A stretch of 64,000 nucleotides of DNA from Gardnerella vaginalis 1500E (GCF_000263595.1 NZ_ADES01000014.1:186001-250000); one strand, 5' to 3'. Counted from the stretch's first letter, positions 38,562 through 48,058 are shown. Made by a program: numbers and translations. Notes: a model not told the origin generated them from the letters alone.

Positions 38562-39626
38562 ATGCAGACACTTTATGTTTTGTTAAAAGCCGTACGCACT
38601 AACGCAATGCGCAGCATAAAAATTGCGCTTAAGATTTTCGTTTGTGCTTTATTGACACCTACGCTAGTTTTTACTCTAGCATCTTGCGGCACATTGCAAA
38701 ACATTCACGTAGATCATACTGTAAAATCTACTTCTGGCGAAAATATTTGCGCAAAAGCCTACCGTTTAGCGCAAAAAAATCAACAATTTATTGAAAACAA
38801 CGCAAATAATATATCTGCTTCAGACTTGGAATCTTCTGCAAAAGAATGGGAAACTGTAGCACAGCAATGTCCAGGAAGATTAAGCGAAAGTATTGTTTAT
38901 AGCGCGCAAGCAAAATGGGAAATATTATCTAAAGAATCTGAAAATAATAAGTCAAAAATTGCTGAAGAAATTGCTGAAGAAATTTCTGGCACAAGCGATG
39001 AAGAAAATACTTACAAAAGCACAGAAAACACAGCTACACCAGAAAACGCAGAATCTTCAATAACTCATCAACTAGAGCGTAACGCTTATATACAATTTAC
39101 AAAAACAGTAAAGCATTACAACAATTTTCAATGGACACATCACCCTTTGGCCAGCGCAGCAGCTGCAGAAGACCAGCTAGCGTTTATACTACAAACTTTA
39201 GCCGCAAAAAAAGTTCCAGGACTGCCTTTGGAATATAGCGATATGGCATCAACAAATGCTCAAACTTTTATGAACGCATCCGGAAAAGGCGATGATTTGC
39301 GCAAAAAAATATATGAGATTCCATCCGACGCTCTTGAAAGTGGAAAAGCGCAAGATAAGGCAAGCGGAAAAGATTTGCCGATTGCAGCCATAGCTTATAT
39401 GGATTGCGCGCGAGCTGAGCTTACTGCTTTTAATCAAATAATAGTTATTGAAGAAAATAAAACTAAAAGCGCGTCAAAAAACAATCGCGACGAAACAAGC
39501 TACGAATACTCTGCTGTTCAAGCGCATAAGGATTTTAAAGATGCTGTAATAAAGCTGATTACTTCCAGATTATTGCGCGCCTACGCTCTAGGCTACCCAA
39601 CAGATACAAATTTGGTTTTGAAATAG
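38562..39626 (+). CDS. Putative lipoprotein of unknown function
   Basis: 354 residues. A positively charged N-terminus and hydrophobic segment end in a lipobox LASC (39-42), so Cys42 is probably lipidated and the protein attached to the outer face of the membrane. The rest is mainly helical and rich in Glu, Lys, Ala and Asn, with an acidic low-complexity stretch at about 130-165. An internal ATG at codon 16 could be the true start. No known domain was recognised. Divergent from nusA; 36 bp before another small gene. More AT-rich than its neighbours. Confidence 0.75.
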   Translation: MQTLYVLLKAVRTNAMRSIKIALKIFVCALLTPTLVFTLASCGTLQNIHVDHTVKSTSGENICAKAYRLAQKNQQFIENNANNISASDLESSAKEWETVAQQCPGRLSESIVYSAQAKWEILSKESENNKSKIAEEIAEEISGTSDEENTYKSTENTATPENAESSITHQLERNAYIQFTKTVKHYNNFQWTHHPLASAAAAEDQLAFILQTLAAKKVPGLPLEYSDMASTNAQTFMNASGKGDDLRKKIYEIPSDALESGKAQDKASGKDLPIAAIAYMDCARAELTAFNQIIVIEENKTKSASKNNRDETSYEYSAVQAHKDFKDAVIKLITSRLLRAYALGYPTDTNLVLK

Positions 39627-39662
39627 TATAATTTGGTATGGTCTCCAATAGAGGTATAACTA

Positions 39663-40103
39663 ATGTCGTTACTACATTATTTTAAACATACACTATCTAA
39701 TCGCTTATCAGAGCAAGCTAAAAAACGTATTCGTAAATATATTACTGTTTTTATTGCTTCGTATATGATTTTACTTTTGTTATCATATATACTTCTTGAA
39801 CATGAGGAATCAGTTTGTGAATATGCTGTAGTAAATGCAAATTCCACTGCATCTGTTGTCGAAGATATAGAAGAATCTAAATCATTGCAAAAATACGTTA
39901 AATTAGTTAGAAAGAGAAAAACACCTAATTTTGATGAAAAAAATACTTGTCCAAGAAGTATTTTTATTTGGGATGTAATTGGACGATGGCTATATCTTCG
40001 TAGATATACCAATGAATTGCAGATATCTACTATGGACGACTTAGATTGGATTAGTTCCGTATTAGAGAAAGAATCACAAGCAAATGAAAATAAAGTTTAT
40101 TAA
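39663..40103 (+). CDS. Small single-pass membrane protein of unknown function
   Basis: 146 residues with one membrane helix (about 28-46) after a basic N-terminus, then an exterior or cytoplasmic segment of about 100 residues. AGAGG lies about nine bases before the ATG. It follows the putative lipoprotein gene on the same strand and may be co-expressed. Codon usage is strongly AT-rich, unlike the housekeeping genes around it. Not recognised; a decaying or recently acquired gene is possible. Confidence 0.6.
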   Translation: MSLLHYFKHTLSNRLSEQAKKRIRKYITVFIASYMILLLLSYILLEHEESVCEYAVVNANSTASVVEDIEESKSLQKYVKLVRKRKTPNFDEKNTCPRSIFIWDVIGRWLYLRRYTNELQISTMDDLDWISSVLEKESQANENKVY

Positions 40104-40174
40104 ACTAAATGTCGTTATAATCTAAAAATGCAGCAACACAAACCTAACACACTACGCTAACACACTAGCCTGCC

Positions 40175-40237
40175 CTGCCTTCGCCAATCGAGACGAAGGC
40201 AGACCTCGCTTTCACTGAAAGTGAAGTGCACTTTCAG
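40175..40237. other. Two consecutive hairpins
   Basis: CTGCCTTCG / CGAAGGCAG (40175-40183 with 40194-40202) and CTGAAAGTG / CACTTTCAG (40215-40223 with 40229-40237) are perfect 9-bp inverted repeats. TTTTGAG follows the second on the plus strand, so it could terminate the small membrane-protein gene. The rest of the gap 40104-40304 shows nothing else. Confidence 0.6.
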
Positions 40238-40259
40238 TTTTGAGAAAGCTCGACGAATT

Positions 40260-40293
40260 AAAAAAGCCTAAAGCAATTTACATGCTTTAGGCT
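40260..40293 (-). terminator. tRNA-Ser terminator
   Basis: On the minus strand a stem AGCCTAAAGCA / TGCTTTAGGCT with a 7-nt loop is followed by six T, 12 bases after the tRNA 3' end. Confidence 0.9.
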
Positions 40294-40304
40294 TGGTTAA
40301 TTCG

Positions 40305-40390
40305 CGGATGAAGCGAGATTCGAACTCGCGGAGGATTTTACCCTCACACGCTTTCGAGGCGTGCTCCTTAGACCGCTCGGACATTCATCC
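40305..40390 (-). tRNA. tRNA-Ser(CGA)
   Basis: The minus strand gives a complete class II tRNA: acceptor GGATGAA pairs with TTCATCC, anticodon arm CACGC-CTCGAAA-GCGTG has anticodon CGA (reads UCG), a long variable arm (GAGGGTAAAATCCTC), and the T arm GCGAG-TTCGAAT-CTCGC. The long variable arm and anticodon identify serine. Discriminator base G. CCA is not encoded. Confidence 0.97.
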
Positions 40391-40481
40391 ACTTGCAATT
40401 TGGCGCAACAAAAGCGCGCACAAACGCAACTTTTCAATTGTAAACCATGGCGCGAATATAAAATTCTGGCGAGTTGAAACG

Positions 40482-41399
40482 CTATAACTCAGCGGAATCA
40501 CGGCGAGCACGAATCTGCTCCGCACGAGAAGCAAGCTCATCATCCGGCGGATAAGCTACATATTCCAAAGTCAACCCTTGCGGCGCAATCGGCCCAGTAG
40601 AACCTTCTCGAAGCGGCGTATTAATCTTCTCAGCAAACCAATCAAGAGAACGTTTTCCACGCCCAATCTGCACGCAAGCCTGCACAAGCGAGCGCACCAT
40701 ATTGTGAGCGAAAGCGTCAGCAACAATAGTAAACTCAAGCAAACCCTGCTCAACAGGCGGCACGCATCCAGTTTTAAGCTTAACGCGCACGTCATTAGCG
40801 CGCTCCCCAACACGTTCCCAACAAGCACTCTTTACATCGCGAATAGTGGTGCCGCCAGGATTAGGACGCGCAAAAGATCCAAAATCGTGAAGGCCAATCA
40901 TAAGCCCAGCAGCCTGATTCATTGCATCAACATCCAAAACATCGTCAAGCTTCAAAACAAAACCACGCATACGAGGATCGTAATCACAATAATCAGAAGC
41001 GTCGCAAATACGATACACATACGTGCGCTCCAACGCAGAAAAGCGTGCATCAAAACCAAGTGGAGCAACACTTACCTTATTCAACGAAATATCTTGCGGC
41101 AAAACATGCTTAAGCCGGTACTCGAGCGCGCAAACACCGTTCAATCCGGTATGCCCTACGCATCGCAGCAAAGTTTCTTCACAAACATCAAGATGACAAA
41201 CCTGATGCGACGCATGCACGCCCGTATCCGTACGACCAGCCACAGTAAGGCGCAGCGGCTCAGCAGCATCCCCTTCTGGCACACGCAATACTGTGTGCAA
41301 AGCCCCCTCAATTTCACCCTGCACAGTTCGCAAAGTAGGCTGCTTAGCCCAACCGTAAAATCCGCCACCATCGTAAGCTAAATCTAAGCGAAGTCGCAT
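40482..41399 (-). CDS. truA: tRNA pseudouridine(38-40) synthase
   Basis: 305 residues; makes pseudouridine at positions 38-40 of tRNA anticodon arms. LAYDGGGFYGWAKQP (7-21) and GRTDTGVHA (55-63, catalytic Asp58) are family signatures, and the C-terminal AHNMVRSLV is present. GGAAAGG lies before the ATG. It commonly follows rplQ; here a DUF2974-type hydrolase gene intervenes, 27 bp upstream. A small insertion (about 150-175) is seen compared with E. coli. Confidence 0.96.
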   Translation of the reverse strand: MRLRLDLAYDGGGFYGWAKQPTLRTVQGEIEGALHTVLRVPEGDAAEPLRLTVAGRTDTGVHASHQVCHLDVCEETLLRCVGHTGLNGVCALEYRLKHVLPQDISLNKVSVAPLGFDARFSALERTYVYRICDASDYCDYDPRMRGFVLKLDDVLDVDAMNQAAGLMIGLHDFGSFARPNPGGTTIRDVKSACWERVGERANDVRVKLKTGCVPPVEQGLLEFTIVADAFAHNMVRSLVQACVQIGRGKRSLDWFAEKINTPLREGSTGPIAPQGLTLEYVAYPPDDELASRAEQIRARRDSAEL

Positions 41400-41426
41400 T
41401 CAAAACCTTTCCAAACAGACTTTCCA

Positions 41427-42686
41427 CTAGCTTTTCTTATCCGAAGAGCTGCCGCCCGCAAGCGCAAAAGCACTCATAACACTACGAATAAGCTCATAAG
41501 TTTTTGAATCCATATGCATTGCAATCTTCAATAATTTAGGAACAACCTCCGACCAATGAGAAGACATTTCATCAAAAGTTGGGTAACCCAAACTGCTAAA
41601 AATGCTGTAAACGCTGTCAATTCTGCGCTTTCGCTCCTCGAATGGCAGATTCATCATCCACTCGTTTGCAGCCTTAGAAACGGCCAGAGCGCGCGGAGTT
41701 ACGCAATCACAGTAGTCAAAATCACCATTTTTAATCTGCCAATACATGCCAAAATGTTGCATTAATCCAATCGAATCGGCAAATGTAACCTTATACGGCA
41801 CTCCCGTATCCATAATCAATCCAATAAAGGCAGACTGCGGAACTACTTTTTCAATACGACTTGAAACATTCGCAAAAACGCTTGTATCCACTACATCAGA
41901 CGCAAAACCAGGTCCGTCCATAGAATAAATTTTTGATACAAGATCACCTAGTTTTTGACTTGTAGCATCTAAGCGCATAGCCGCATAAGCAGCCATGTTC
42001 CCACCTTTTGAATGACCGACAACAATAATATTTGGATTATTATTTTGCAAGTCTACGGAAGATTTTGAAAAGCGGGCAAAAATTTTGTTCGCACAAAGTT
42101 TATTAAAGAAGTTTTTATTAAAGAAGTTTTTATTAGAATAACGCTTGCTATATCTTTGCGCTACAGAAGTCAAATATTCAGCAGCAGATTCTTGCGCTGG
42201 CACTGGGCAGCGGAAAGCCATGTTGAAATCTTCTTTCCACCCAACAAGCGTACTGTCAGTGCCGCGATACGCAACAACAAGAGTATGAGGATTATCAATC
42301 CCCTCGCAATTGCTAAGATCAAAAGTAACTCCAGCAAACTGCTGCTCTAATGATTCGTCAATATTTGATTCATCAAACCTCTCAAGATACTCCCCTACGC
42401 GAATTCCCCTATACCTAGGGCTGGAAGCGACAGCAAGAAGCAGCTTCCTGCGGAATTTATCTACTTTGGGAGATCCAGAAGAAAACATTGACGAATATTC
42501 TTCTATTCTAAGCAATTCGTTAATAGATACAGTAGAAATATTCTTTGGATTATCGCAATATTTTGGCACGTACGTTGGCATATTTATATAAGATAGCTCG
42601 CACAAAATCAGCGCATCTACGGCATTAAACTTGCGCTGAGCGAAGGTAGAGAAATCGTTGCGCAACAAATCAATAACATTCGACAT
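41427..42686 (-). CDS. DUF2974/Mbeg1-like alpha/beta-hydrolase
   Basis: 419 residues. The lipase-like strand VVAYRGTDSTLVGWKEDFNM (from 137) and nucleophile elbow VVGHSKGGNMAAYAA (Ser226) match the Mbeg1-like (DUF2974) hydrolase group. The catalytic His and Asp are not certain. A five-residue tandem repeat (NKNFF twice, 185-194) comes from a 15-bp DNA repeat. No signal peptide. It lies between rplQ (after a terminator) and truA, and probably shares a transcript with truA. Substrate unknown. Confidence 0.85.
   Translation of the reverse strand: MSNVIDLLRNDFSTFAQRKFNAVDALILCELSYINMPTYVPKYCDNPKNISTVSINELLRIEEYSSMFSSGSPKVDKFRRKLLLAVASSPRYRGIRVGEYLERFDESNIDESLEQQFAGVTFDLSNCEGIDNPHTLVVAYRGTDSTLVGWKEDFNMAFRCPVPAQESAAEYLTSVAQRYSKRYSNKNFFNKNFFNKLCANKIFARFSKSSVDLQNNNPNIIVVGHSKGGNMAAYAAMRLDATSQKLGDLVSKIYSMDGPGFASDVVDTSVFANVSSRIEKVVPQSAFIGLIMDTGVPYKVTFADSIGLMQHFGMYWQIKNGDFDYCDCVTPRALAVSKAANEWMMNLPFEERKRRIDSVYSIFSSLGYPTFDEMSSHWSEVVPKLLKIAMHMDSKTYELIRSVMSAFALAGGSSSDKKS
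42102..42135. repeat. 15-bp tandem repeat inside the hydrolase gene
   Basis: ATTAAAGAAGTTTTT occurs twice in a row with a further ATTA. The unit is a multiple of three, so copy-number changes keep the reading frame. Confidence 0.9.
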
Positions 42687-42705
42687 AATTCAATAATAAT
42701 ACAAA

Positions 42706-42740
42706 TAAAAAACGAGCCGAGGAAATCCTCGACTCGTTTT
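42706..42740 (-). terminator. rplQ terminator
   Basis: On the minus strand AAAACGAGTCGAGG pairs with CCTCGGCTCGTTTT around a 4-nt loop, followed by T. It ends the secY-to-rplQ transcript. Confidence 0.9.
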
Positions 42741-42814
42741 AGCAATTCTTCAAGAAGCGATTTTACGCTTAACTTTAAGATTTACTTTACCGATGCGTAA
42801 AGCTGAAATGCTGA

Positions 42815-43249
42815 CTACTCGGCAGCTTCTTCTTTAGCTGCTACCTTAGTAGCTGCTTCAGCTTCCTTCACAACAGCCTTCTTTGGGCTTACTGGCTCAG
42901 TTACAAGCTCAATAATTGCCTGAGGAGCGGTATCGCCACGACGTGGAGCAATCTTCACGATGCGGGTGTAGCCGCCTTCACGCTGCTTCATCTGCTCAGC
43001 AATCTGAGTGAAAAGAACGTGAACCACGGACTTGTTGCGAATCACGCGCAACACGCGACGACGCGAATGCAAATCGCCACGCTTAGCGAATGAAATCAAA
43101 CGCTCAGCAAGCGGACGAAGACGCTTTGCCTTTGGCAACGTCGTCACAATACGACCGTGCTGGAAGAGGCTGGTCGCCATGTTGGCCAGCATCAGGCGCT
43201 CATGAGCCGGGCTAGAAGCCAGACGAGGGCCTTGTTTCGGTGTAGGCAT
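42815..43249 (-). CDS. rplQ: Large ribosomal subunit protein bL17
   Basis: 144 residues. The core ([20 protein letters not shown], then [11 protein letters not shown]-type sequence) is normal; a C-terminal Ala/Glu/Lys-rich tail of about 25 residues ([17 protein letters not shown]) is extra compared with E. coli. Last gene of the alpha operon, 84 bp after rpoA. Confidence 0.98.
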   Translation of the reverse strand: MPTPKQGPRLASSPAHERLMLANMATSLFQHGRIVTTLPKAKRLRPLAERLISFAKRGDLHSRRRVLRVIRNKSVVHVLFTQIAEQMKQREGGYTRIVKIAPRRGDTAPQAIIELVTEPVSPKKAVVKEAEAATKVAAKEEAAE

Positions 43250-43333
43250 TATTACTCCTTATTGTCGCAATTGCCGAAAACTCAGGTGGGCATCAACCCG
43301 AACATCCGAATTTACGACGATTGCAGGTGAATT

Positions 43334-44329
43334 CTACTCGTCTTCAGGCGAGAAGAAAGTGCCACCTTCGAGATTATTGGCGTCGAAGCCAATCGGCGAA
43401 GCCTTCAAAGACAGACCCATGGTCTGCAACTTCTCTTTGACCTCATCGATGGATTTCATGCCGAAATTACGAATATCGAGCAAATCCTGCTCAGTGTGAA
43501 CTACCAATTCGCCGACTGTATGAATACCCTCGCGCTTCAAGCAGTTGTAGCTGCGCTGGGTAAGATTCATTTCTTCAATCGGTGTAGCCAGCTGGGAATC
43601 AGATTCCTCACGCATTGGCGCTGGACCAACTTCAACACCTTCGGCTTCAAGATTAAGCTCACGGCAAAGGCCGAAAAGCTCAACCAAGGTTGAACCTGCG
43701 GACGCAACAGCATCGCGCGGTGTAATAGCTGGCTTGGTTTCCACATCCAGGATGAGCTTATCGAAGTCCGTGCGCTGTTCCACGCGGGTAGCTTCGACCT
43801 TATAGCTCACCTTCAAAACTGGCGAGTAGATCGAATCCACAGGAATGCGGCCGATTTCGCTGTTCTCCTGCTTGTTCATCTGAGCTGGTACGTAGCCGCG
43901 ACCGCGTTCAACAGTAAACTCAATCTCAAGTTCACCATCTTCAGCAAGTGTAGCAATATGCAATTCAGGGTTGGCAATAGTAACGCCAGCCGGAGGAGTA
44001 ATGTCTCCAGCGGTTGCTTCACCTTTACCATTCTTGCGCAGATACATCACTACAGGCTCGTCGTACTCACTAGTGAGCACGATGCCCTTGATGTTCAGCA
44101 GAATTTCAGTGACATCTTCTTCAACACCTGGCAGAGTCGTAAACTCATGCAAAGCTCCGGAAATGCGTACCGAAGTAACGGCAGCACCTGGAATGGAGCT
44201 CAACAAGGTACGACGCAGCGAATTGCCGAGAGTGTAGCCAAAACCTGGTTCCAACGGCTCAATAGTAAAGCGAGAACGCTGGGGATTCAGTGATTCCTCG
44301 GTAAGTGTCGGACGCTGTGCGATAAGCAC
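43334..44329 (-). CDS. rpoA: DNA-directed RNA polymerase subunit alpha
   Basis: 331 residues. The N-terminal assembly domain ([20 protein letters not shown]) and the C-terminal DNA/activator-binding domain ([34 protein letters not shown]) are both complete. It nucleates polymerase assembly. Lies between rpsK and rplQ as in most bacteria. Confidence 0.99.
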   Translation of the reverse strand: MLIAQRPTLTEESLNPQRSRFTIEPLEPGFGYTLGNSLRRTLLSSIPGAAVTSVRISGALHEFTTLPGVEEDVTEILLNIKGIVLTSEYDEPVVMYLRKNGKGEATAGDITPPAGVTIANPELHIATLAEDGELEIEFTVERGRGYVPAQMNKQENSEIGRIPVDSIYSPVLKVSYKVEATRVEQRTDFDKLILDVETKPAITPRDAVASAGSTLVELFGLCRELNLEAEGVEVGPAPMREESDSQLATPIEEMNLTQRSYNCLKREGIHTVGELVVHTEQDLLDIRNFGMKSIDEVKEKLQTMGLSLKASPIGFDANNLEGGTFFSPEDE

Positions 44330-44408
44330 TTTGGTATCCTTTCAGCTTCTGGTCGGTGGTGCACTCGCCGCCCATAAGCGGGTTGGATGGATGGATTCGT
44401 AAGAGTGC

Positions 44409-44807
44409 TCAGACGCGGCGACGCTTTGGTGGGCGTACGCCGTTATGCGCTTGCGGGGTAACGTCGGTAATAGAACCAACTTCGAGACCCGCGGACTGGA
44501 GGGAACGGATAGCGGTTTCACGACCGGAACCTGGACCCTTAACAAACACGTCGACCTTCTTAAGGCCATGCTCCATTGCCTTACGAGCGGCAGACTCAGC
44601 AGCCATACCTGCAGCGTAAGGAGTCGACTTACGGGAACCCTTAAAGCCGACGTCACCACCGGAAGCCCAGGAAAGGACTGCACCGGATGGATCGGTGATG
44701 GAGATAATCGTGTTATTGAATGTTGATTTAATATGCGCCTGCCCAACCGGCACCGACTTGCGGTCCCGGCGACGCGGCTTGCGCGAGGCTTGCTTTGCAG
44801 CTGCCAT
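44409..44807 (-). CDS. rpsK: Small ribosomal subunit protein uS11
   Basis: 132 residues; part of the 30S platform. [20 protein letters not shown] and [15 protein letters not shown] are family signatures; the end PPKRRRV is normal. It lies between rpsM and rpoA. Confidence 0.99.
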   Translation of the reverse strand: MAAAKQASRKPRRRDRKSVPVGQAHIKSTFNNTIISITDPSGAVLSWASGGDVGFKGSRKSTPYAAGMAAESAARKAMEHGLKKVDVFVKGPGSGRETAIRSLQSAGLEVGSITDVTPQAHNGVRPPKRRRV

Positions 44808-44890
44808 TGACCCTCGTTTCCTAATGACGAATGAGTTGGTATGTCTAGACGATGGAAATGTATCCGTGGCCTAGAGCCGACCACCGACTA

Positions 44891-45268
44891 CTATCGGGTG
44901 GCCTTCTTCTTCCCGGCGACAGTACGCTTCGGGCCCTTACGGGTACGAGCATTAGTCTTGGTACGCTGACCACGCACAGGAAGACCCTTGCGATGACGCT
45001 GGCCTTGATAGCAGTTGATCTGAATCTTACGACGGATGTCTGCGTCAATTTCACGACGCAAATCGCCCTCGATCTTGTAATTAGCCTCGAGATAATCACG
45101 CAAGGTGATCAGCTGTTCATCCGTAAGATCCTTGACGCGAGTGTCCGGATTCACACCGGTCGCGGCAAGCGTTTCCTTAGCGCGAGTGCGGCCAACACCA
45201 AAAATGTAGGTGAGGGCAATCTCAATGCGCTTCTCATTGGGAATATCTACTCCGGCAAGACGTGCCAT
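44891..45268 (-). CDS. rpsM: Small ribosomal subunit protein uS13
   Basis: 125 residues; contacts tRNAs and the subunit bridge. Starts [20 protein letters not shown], with [23 protein letters not shown] 45268 is preceded by AAAGGA; the longer in-frame extension upstream is not coding. Followed by rpsK after 83 bp. Confidence 0.98.
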   Translation of the reverse strand: MARLAGVDIPNEKRIEIALTYIFGVGRTRAKETLAATGVNPDTRVKDLTDEQLITLRDYLEANYKIEGDLRREIDADIRRKIQINCYQGQRHRKGLPVRGQRTKTNARTRKGPKRTVAGKKKATR

Positions 45269-45405
45269 TGTAATTCCTTTACTGTTACGCAGGTCGTGCA
45301 CCAAGTCTTCCGCATTATTAGATGCGGCCTGGGCCTGCGCACCCAGGGTTCAGCTTCTGCTGTGACTTAGCGCCTTATTCTTTGTATTCCGCGATGGAAA
45401 TCTGC

Positions 45406-45519
45406 TCAGCCCTGACGCTGCTTATGACGTGGGTTAATGCAGATCACCATGACGCGGCCGTGACGGCGGATCACGCGGCAGTTTTCGCAGATCCTCTTCA
45501 CGCTAGGGCTGACCTTCAT
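45406..45519 (-). CDS. rpmJ: Large ribosomal subunit protein bL36
   Basis: 37 residues starting [19 protein letters not shown]. Zinc ligands Cys11, Cys14, Cys27 and His32 are all present, so this is the zinc-binding form. It sits between infA and rpsM as is typical. Confidence 0.98.
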   Translation of the reverse strand: MKVSPSVKRICENCRVIRRHGRVMVICINPRHKQRQG

Positions 45520-45540
45520 GGTTTTCCTTTGCTTGTACCT

Positions 45541-45759
45541 TTACTTATAACGGTACGTAATACGTCCACGGTTCAGATCGTATGGACTCATCTCCAGCAC
45601 TACACGATCCTGCGGAAGAATGCGGATATAATTCTTGCGCATTTTTCCGGAAATCGTAGCTAGAACGATGTGCTCATTCTCGAGCTGAACGCGAAACATC
45701 GCGTTCGGCAGTGCTTCGACTACCTTGCCTTCGACTTCAATCACACCGTCTTTTGCCAT
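45541..45759 (-). CDS. infA: Translation initiation factor IF-1
   Basis: 72 residues; an OB-fold factor that blocks the 30S A site during initiation. Starts [20 protein letters not shown] and ends [11 protein letters not shown] 45759 gives the usual length; upstream in-frame codons are not coding. Lies 21 bp before rpmJ. Confidence 0.98.
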   Translation of the reverse strand: MAKDGVIEVEGKVVEALPNAMFRVQLENEHIVLATISGKMRKNYIRILPQDRVVLEMSPYDLNRGRITYRYK

Positions 45760-45829
45760 GAGCCTCGTTCCGATCCTTGGGCATACTACTTCGCGCATCC
45801 GAAGACACGCCAATCTTCTATATTACAGT

Positions 45830-45874
45830 AAATGCGCCCTATACAACACTCGGCGTGTCGCATGGGGCGCATTT
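45830..45874. other. Hairpin between adk and infA
   Basis: AAATGCGCCC (45830-45839) and GGGCGCATTT (45865-45874) form a perfect 10-bp stem with a smaller ACAC/GTGT stem inside. The T tract is weak on both sides, so it may be a partial terminator or an RNA-processing site. Confidence 0.5.
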
Positions 45875-45927
45875 CTCACACAAACCTGACTGTAATAAAT
45901 CAGTCTAGTATTATTGTTCTACTGCTA

Positions 45928-46488
45928 TTAGTTTAGCGATTCAATGATGCGATTATTAATTTCTTTAATATCGCCAACACCATCAACTTCAACTAACTGA
46001 CCGCGGCTATCGTAAATATCAAGAAGCGGAGCAGTTTCTTTTTCGTATGTTTCCAAACGCTTAGCAATAACTTCTGGAGTATCGTCAGAACGACCCTGCT
46101 CTACTGCGCGCTTCTGCATGCGCTCGAGCAAAACCTCACGCTCAGCCTCTAAAGCCACGACGTGGTCGAGAGGAGTTGAAAGTTCTTCCAACATTAAATC
46201 CAAAGCCTGAACCTGGGAAGCGTTGCGAGGATAACCGTCGAGAATCCAGCCATTCTTAGCATCATCTTGTGCAAGACGATCCTTAACAATGCTGTTTGTT
46301 AGCTCATCTGGAACCAACTCGCCCTTGTCAAGATAAACCTGCACTTGCTTGCCAAGCTCAGTCTGATTTTTTAAGTTATAGCGGAAAATATCACCAGTAG
46401 AAATTGCTGGAATATTGTAATGCTCGCTTAACAAAGCAGCCTGAGTGCCCTTGCCAACGCCCTGAGGACCCATAATCAGCAATCGCAT
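45928..46488 (-). CDS. adk: Adenylate kinase
   Basis: 186 residues; interconverts ATP + AMP and 2 ADP. The P-loop is GPQGVGKGT, with DGYPRN in the core; the LID is the short form without the zinc cysteines. ATG 46488 was preferred over the ATG two codons earlier because AAGGAG touches that earlier ATG and lies six bases from this one. It follows secY by 34 bp. Confidence 0.97.
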   Translation of the reverse strand: MRLLIMGPQGVGKGTQAALLSEHYNIPAISTGDIFRYNLKNQTELGKQVQVYLDKGELVPDELTNSIVKDRLAQDDAKNGWILDGYPRNASQVQALDLMLEELSTPLDHVVALEAEREVLLERMQKRAVEQGRSDDTPEVIAKRLETYEKETAPLLDIYDSRGQLVEVDGVGDIKEINNRIIESLN

Positions 46489-46522
46489 ATTCATCTCCTT
46501 GATTCTTCACAAATTATTTTAT

Positions 46523-47863
46523 TTACTTAGATACTTGCTTTTGATTTTCGTGATTGAACAAGAAACCAGCATACTGGAACTGTTCAGTCTGAGCCTTTGC
46601 CTGACGCAAAGTATCCAAACCTACGCCAGCAATAATCAGAATCGTTGTACCGCCGAATGGCAACTTTGTATTCAAGTGCAAAGCCATAATCAAAACGGTA
46701 GGAATCAAAGCAACGAAAAGCAAATAAATAGCGCCGACAGTGTTAAGCCTGTTCATAACATAGCTCAAGTAGTTGCTAGTTGCGCTACCGGCGCGGATTC
46801 CAGGAATAAATCCGCCATACTCTTTCATGTTATCTGCAGTTTCATCCGTATTAAAAGTAATCTCGGTGTAGAAGAAGCAGAAGAACACAATCATCACAGT
46901 GTATAGGGCAATATACCAAGCAGACGTGGAATTTGCCAAATTGTTCTCAATCCACTGTACCCAAGGCTTGCTCTTATCTCCGAACTGAGCAATAAGAGTA
47001 GGAACAGCAAGAATAGAAGAAGCAAAGATTGGTGGAATAACACCGCTCATATTAATCTTCAACGGCAAATAAGTGGAAGATCCGCCGTACATCTTTCGAC
47101 CAATCATGCGACGAGTGTACTGCACAGGAATACGACGCTGTGCAAGTTCCACAAAGTCAACGAAAACAAGAATTACAAGAAGCACACCACCAACGATGGA
47201 GAACTTAGTCCAATCACCATCAGAACCGTTGGTGCCCCAACCAATATCCCAAAGCTTTGGCAAGAAGCCGGAGCAAATAGACATAAAGATTAAGACGGAC
47301 ATACCTTGGCCGATGCCCTTATCTGTAATAAGCTCTGCCATCCACATAATTAAACCAGTGCCGCCGGTCATAATCAAAACCATTACAACCAAGCTCCAGA
47401 AGCCACCATCTGGAATAACCTGACCGCACTGATAATTAAACAAAGCGCCTGAACGAGCAGTTACCAAAATTGTTGTTGACTGCAAAACAGCCAAACCAAT
47501 AGTTAAGTAACGAGTGTACTGCGTAAGCTTTGTCTCGCCAGACTGACCTTCCTTATGCAACGCTTCGAAGCGAGGAATAACAACGCGAAGAAGCTGAATC
47601 ACAATGGAAGCTGTAATGTAAGGCATTACACCCAAAGCAAAGATGGAAAGCTGCAGCAGCGAGCCGCCGGAGAACAAGTTGACCAACCCAATAAAGTTCT
47701 CTTTTGACGAAGCCAGCTTAGTTGTGCAATCACTAATTACTTTATAGTCAACACCTGGAATCGGAATAAACGAACCGATACGGTAGATGATAATCATAGC
47801 GAAGACGAAGAGGATCTTATTCCTCAACTCCTTCGTCCTGAAGGCCTGGATTAACGTTTTCAC
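46523..47863 (-). CDS. secY: Protein translocase subunit SecY
   Basis: 446 residues; the channel subunit of the Sec translocon, with ten predicted membrane helices. PYITASIVIQLL, the cytosolic loop RRIPVQYTRRMIG and IPGIRAG are characteristic. The start is GTG (47863-47861) with GGGAGGA nine bases upstream. A terminator separates it from rplO, so it is likely to have its own promoter in 47864-47981. Confidence 0.98.
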   Translation of the reverse strand: MKTLIQAFRTKELRNKILFVFAMIIIYRIGSFIPIPGVDYKVISDCTTKLASSKENFIGLVNLFSGGSLLQLSIFALGVMPYITASIVIQLLRVVIPRFEALHKEGQSGETKLTQYTRYLTIGLAVLQSTTILVTARSGALFNYQCGQVIPDGGFWSLVVMVLIMTGGTGLIMWMAELITDKGIGQGMSVLIFMSICSGFLPKLWDIGWGTNGSDGDWTKFSIVGGVLLVILVFVDFVELAQRRIPVQYTRRMIGRKMYGGSSTYLPLKINMSGVIPPIFASSILAVPTLIAQFGDKSKPWVQWIENNLANSTSAWYIALYTVMIVFFCFFYTEITFNTDETADNMKEYGGFIPGIRAGSATSNYLSYVMNRLNTVGAIYLLFVALIPTVLIMALHLNTKLPFGGTTILIIAGVGLDTLRQAKAQTEQFQYAGFLFNHENQKQVSK

Positions 47864-47981
47864 CTGGGTCTTCCTCCCTTTTTTCGCGCACTCCTAGGCG
47901 CAACAGTGCAAAAAACAAACTCTGAGGCAATAGTTTAACTCACGGTGCATACTGAAACAGCTTATTGGTGAGTTTTGTCGA

Positions 47982-48018
47982 TAAAAATAGTCCCCCTAGA
48001 CAACGCTAGAGGGACTAT
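47982..48018 (-). terminator. Terminator between rplO and secY
   Basis: On the minus strand ATAGTCCCTCTAG pairs with CTAGGGGGACTAT (13 bp, one wobble) around a 6-nt loop, followed by TTTTTAT. It lies 41 bases after rplO. Confidence 0.9.
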
Positions 48019-48058
48019 CTACAGCTTTATAACTGCATCAAGCTTAAAGTAGTTCTAC

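Noticed and set aside
44342-44884. A 180-codon frame overlapping rpsK
   Set aside because: It is an alternate-frame shadow of rpsK (44409-44807), whose protein is clearly uS11.
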